Part shown: piece by piece, positions 4,958 to 5,086 of the stretch
Position numbering within the stretch: position 1 is the first letter of the stretch
Layout: each line of letters starts with the position of its first letter
NCBI GenBank assembly: GCA_905373325.1
Contig: CAJPTB010000167.1
Span: 1-5,086 of the forward strand
DNA from: an uncultured Ancrocorticia sp.
GTDB taxonomy: Bacteria; Actinomycetota; Actinomycetes; Actinomycetales; Actinomycetaceae
Length of the DNA stretch: 5,086 nt
Direction: 5' to 3'
Made by a program: the position numbers and the translations under genes
The notes under the pieces: model-generated
Databases searched by the model: none
Told to the model about the DNA's origin: nothing
Seen by the model: only the letters and a program-made list of their open reading frames with translations

Positions 4958-5086
4958 ATGCGCCATCTTTTGGGAACAGACGACATGACCCACGCCGAGG
5001 CCATCCAGATTCTGGACACGGCTGAGACGATGGCCGCGACCCAGTCGCGCACGATCAAAAAGCTCCCGGTTCTGCGCGGGCGCACC
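4958..5086 (+). CDS. pyrB: Aspartate carbamoyltransferase, N-terminal part (runs off the window)
   Basis: The enzyme condenses carbamoyl phosphate with aspartate, the committed step of pyrimidine synthesis. Only the first 43 codons are present. MRHLLGTDDMTHAEAIQI is followed by LDTAETMAATQSR and KKLPVLRGRT, which matches the ATCase N-terminal pattern MRHLL....L....a..iLd.A......KKLP.LRGRT. The carbamoyl-phosphate-binding STRT motif would lie beyond the window. The Shine-Dalgarno GAGGAGG (4945-4951) lies inside the end of pyrR, 6 nt before ATG 4958. No frameshift is seen. Confidence 0.95.
   Translation, partial: MRHLLGTDDMTHAEAIQILDTAETMAATQSRTIKKLPVLRGRT

Noticed and set aside
1..5086. CRISPR arrays, tRNA or rRNA genes, insertion sequences, phage genes
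   Set aside because: I found no regularly spaced repeats, tRNA-like folds, transposase motifs or terminal inverted repeats. The window is contiguous housekeeping sequence of even composition.

Overview
The window looks like a chromosomal housekeeping segment from a high-GC Gram-positive bacterium (Actinomycetota). All supported genes are on the + strand. Gene order is aroE (3' end) - prepilin-peptidase-like - aroC - aroK - aroK-like - efp - nusB - pyrR - pyrB (5' end). GC is high, GTG starts occur, almost all stops are TGA, and AroC, AroK and EF-P read like actinobacterial proteins. The EF-P and AroC wording recalls Actinomycetales, but genus cannot be assigned by eye.

Region 1 (1-788). The last 26 codons of a shikimate-dehydrogenase-like gene are followed by a stretch holding a DnaA-box-like 9-mer, a possible leaderless start (ATG 157) and a reading frame for an A24 (type 4 prepilin peptidase) membrane protein. 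That frame carries an in-frame TAG at 322-324, so the gene is either broken or two separate ORFs. The strongest Shine-Dalgarno of this part (737-743) does not face aroC. It faces a 12-codon ORF (750-788) whose stop overlaps the first candidate aroC ATG.

Region 2 (785-3071). aroC, aroK and a third gene are joined by 4-nt start/stop overlaps (ATGA, GTGA), which implies translational coupling. AroC and AroK appear catalytically complete and act at the last step and the fifth step of the shikimate pathway. The third gene is the most unusual item. It aligns without gaps to AroK over the P-loop, shikimate-binding and FRxxE regions, yet lacks the P-loop Lys/Ser, the Mg-binding Asp and the GGG motif. 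It therefore looks like a shikimate kinase pseudokinase, sitting where aroB usually follows aroK in actinobacteria. No aroB or aroQ lies before efp.

Region 3 (3072-4293). A 143-nt intergenic gap holds an imperfect direct repeat, a 10-bp-stem inverted repeat and a possible promoter. efp (translation elongation factor P) and nusB (antitermination factor) follow with TGATG overlap.

Region 4 (4294-5086). A 117-nt leader carries a possible promoter, a hairpin and a close match to the PyrR-binding RNA loop directly upstream of the pyrR Shine-Dalgarno. pyrR and the start of pyrB (aspartate carbamoyltransferase) are one nucleotide apart. This fits PyrR-mediated autoregulation of pyrimidine synthesis at the level of translation.
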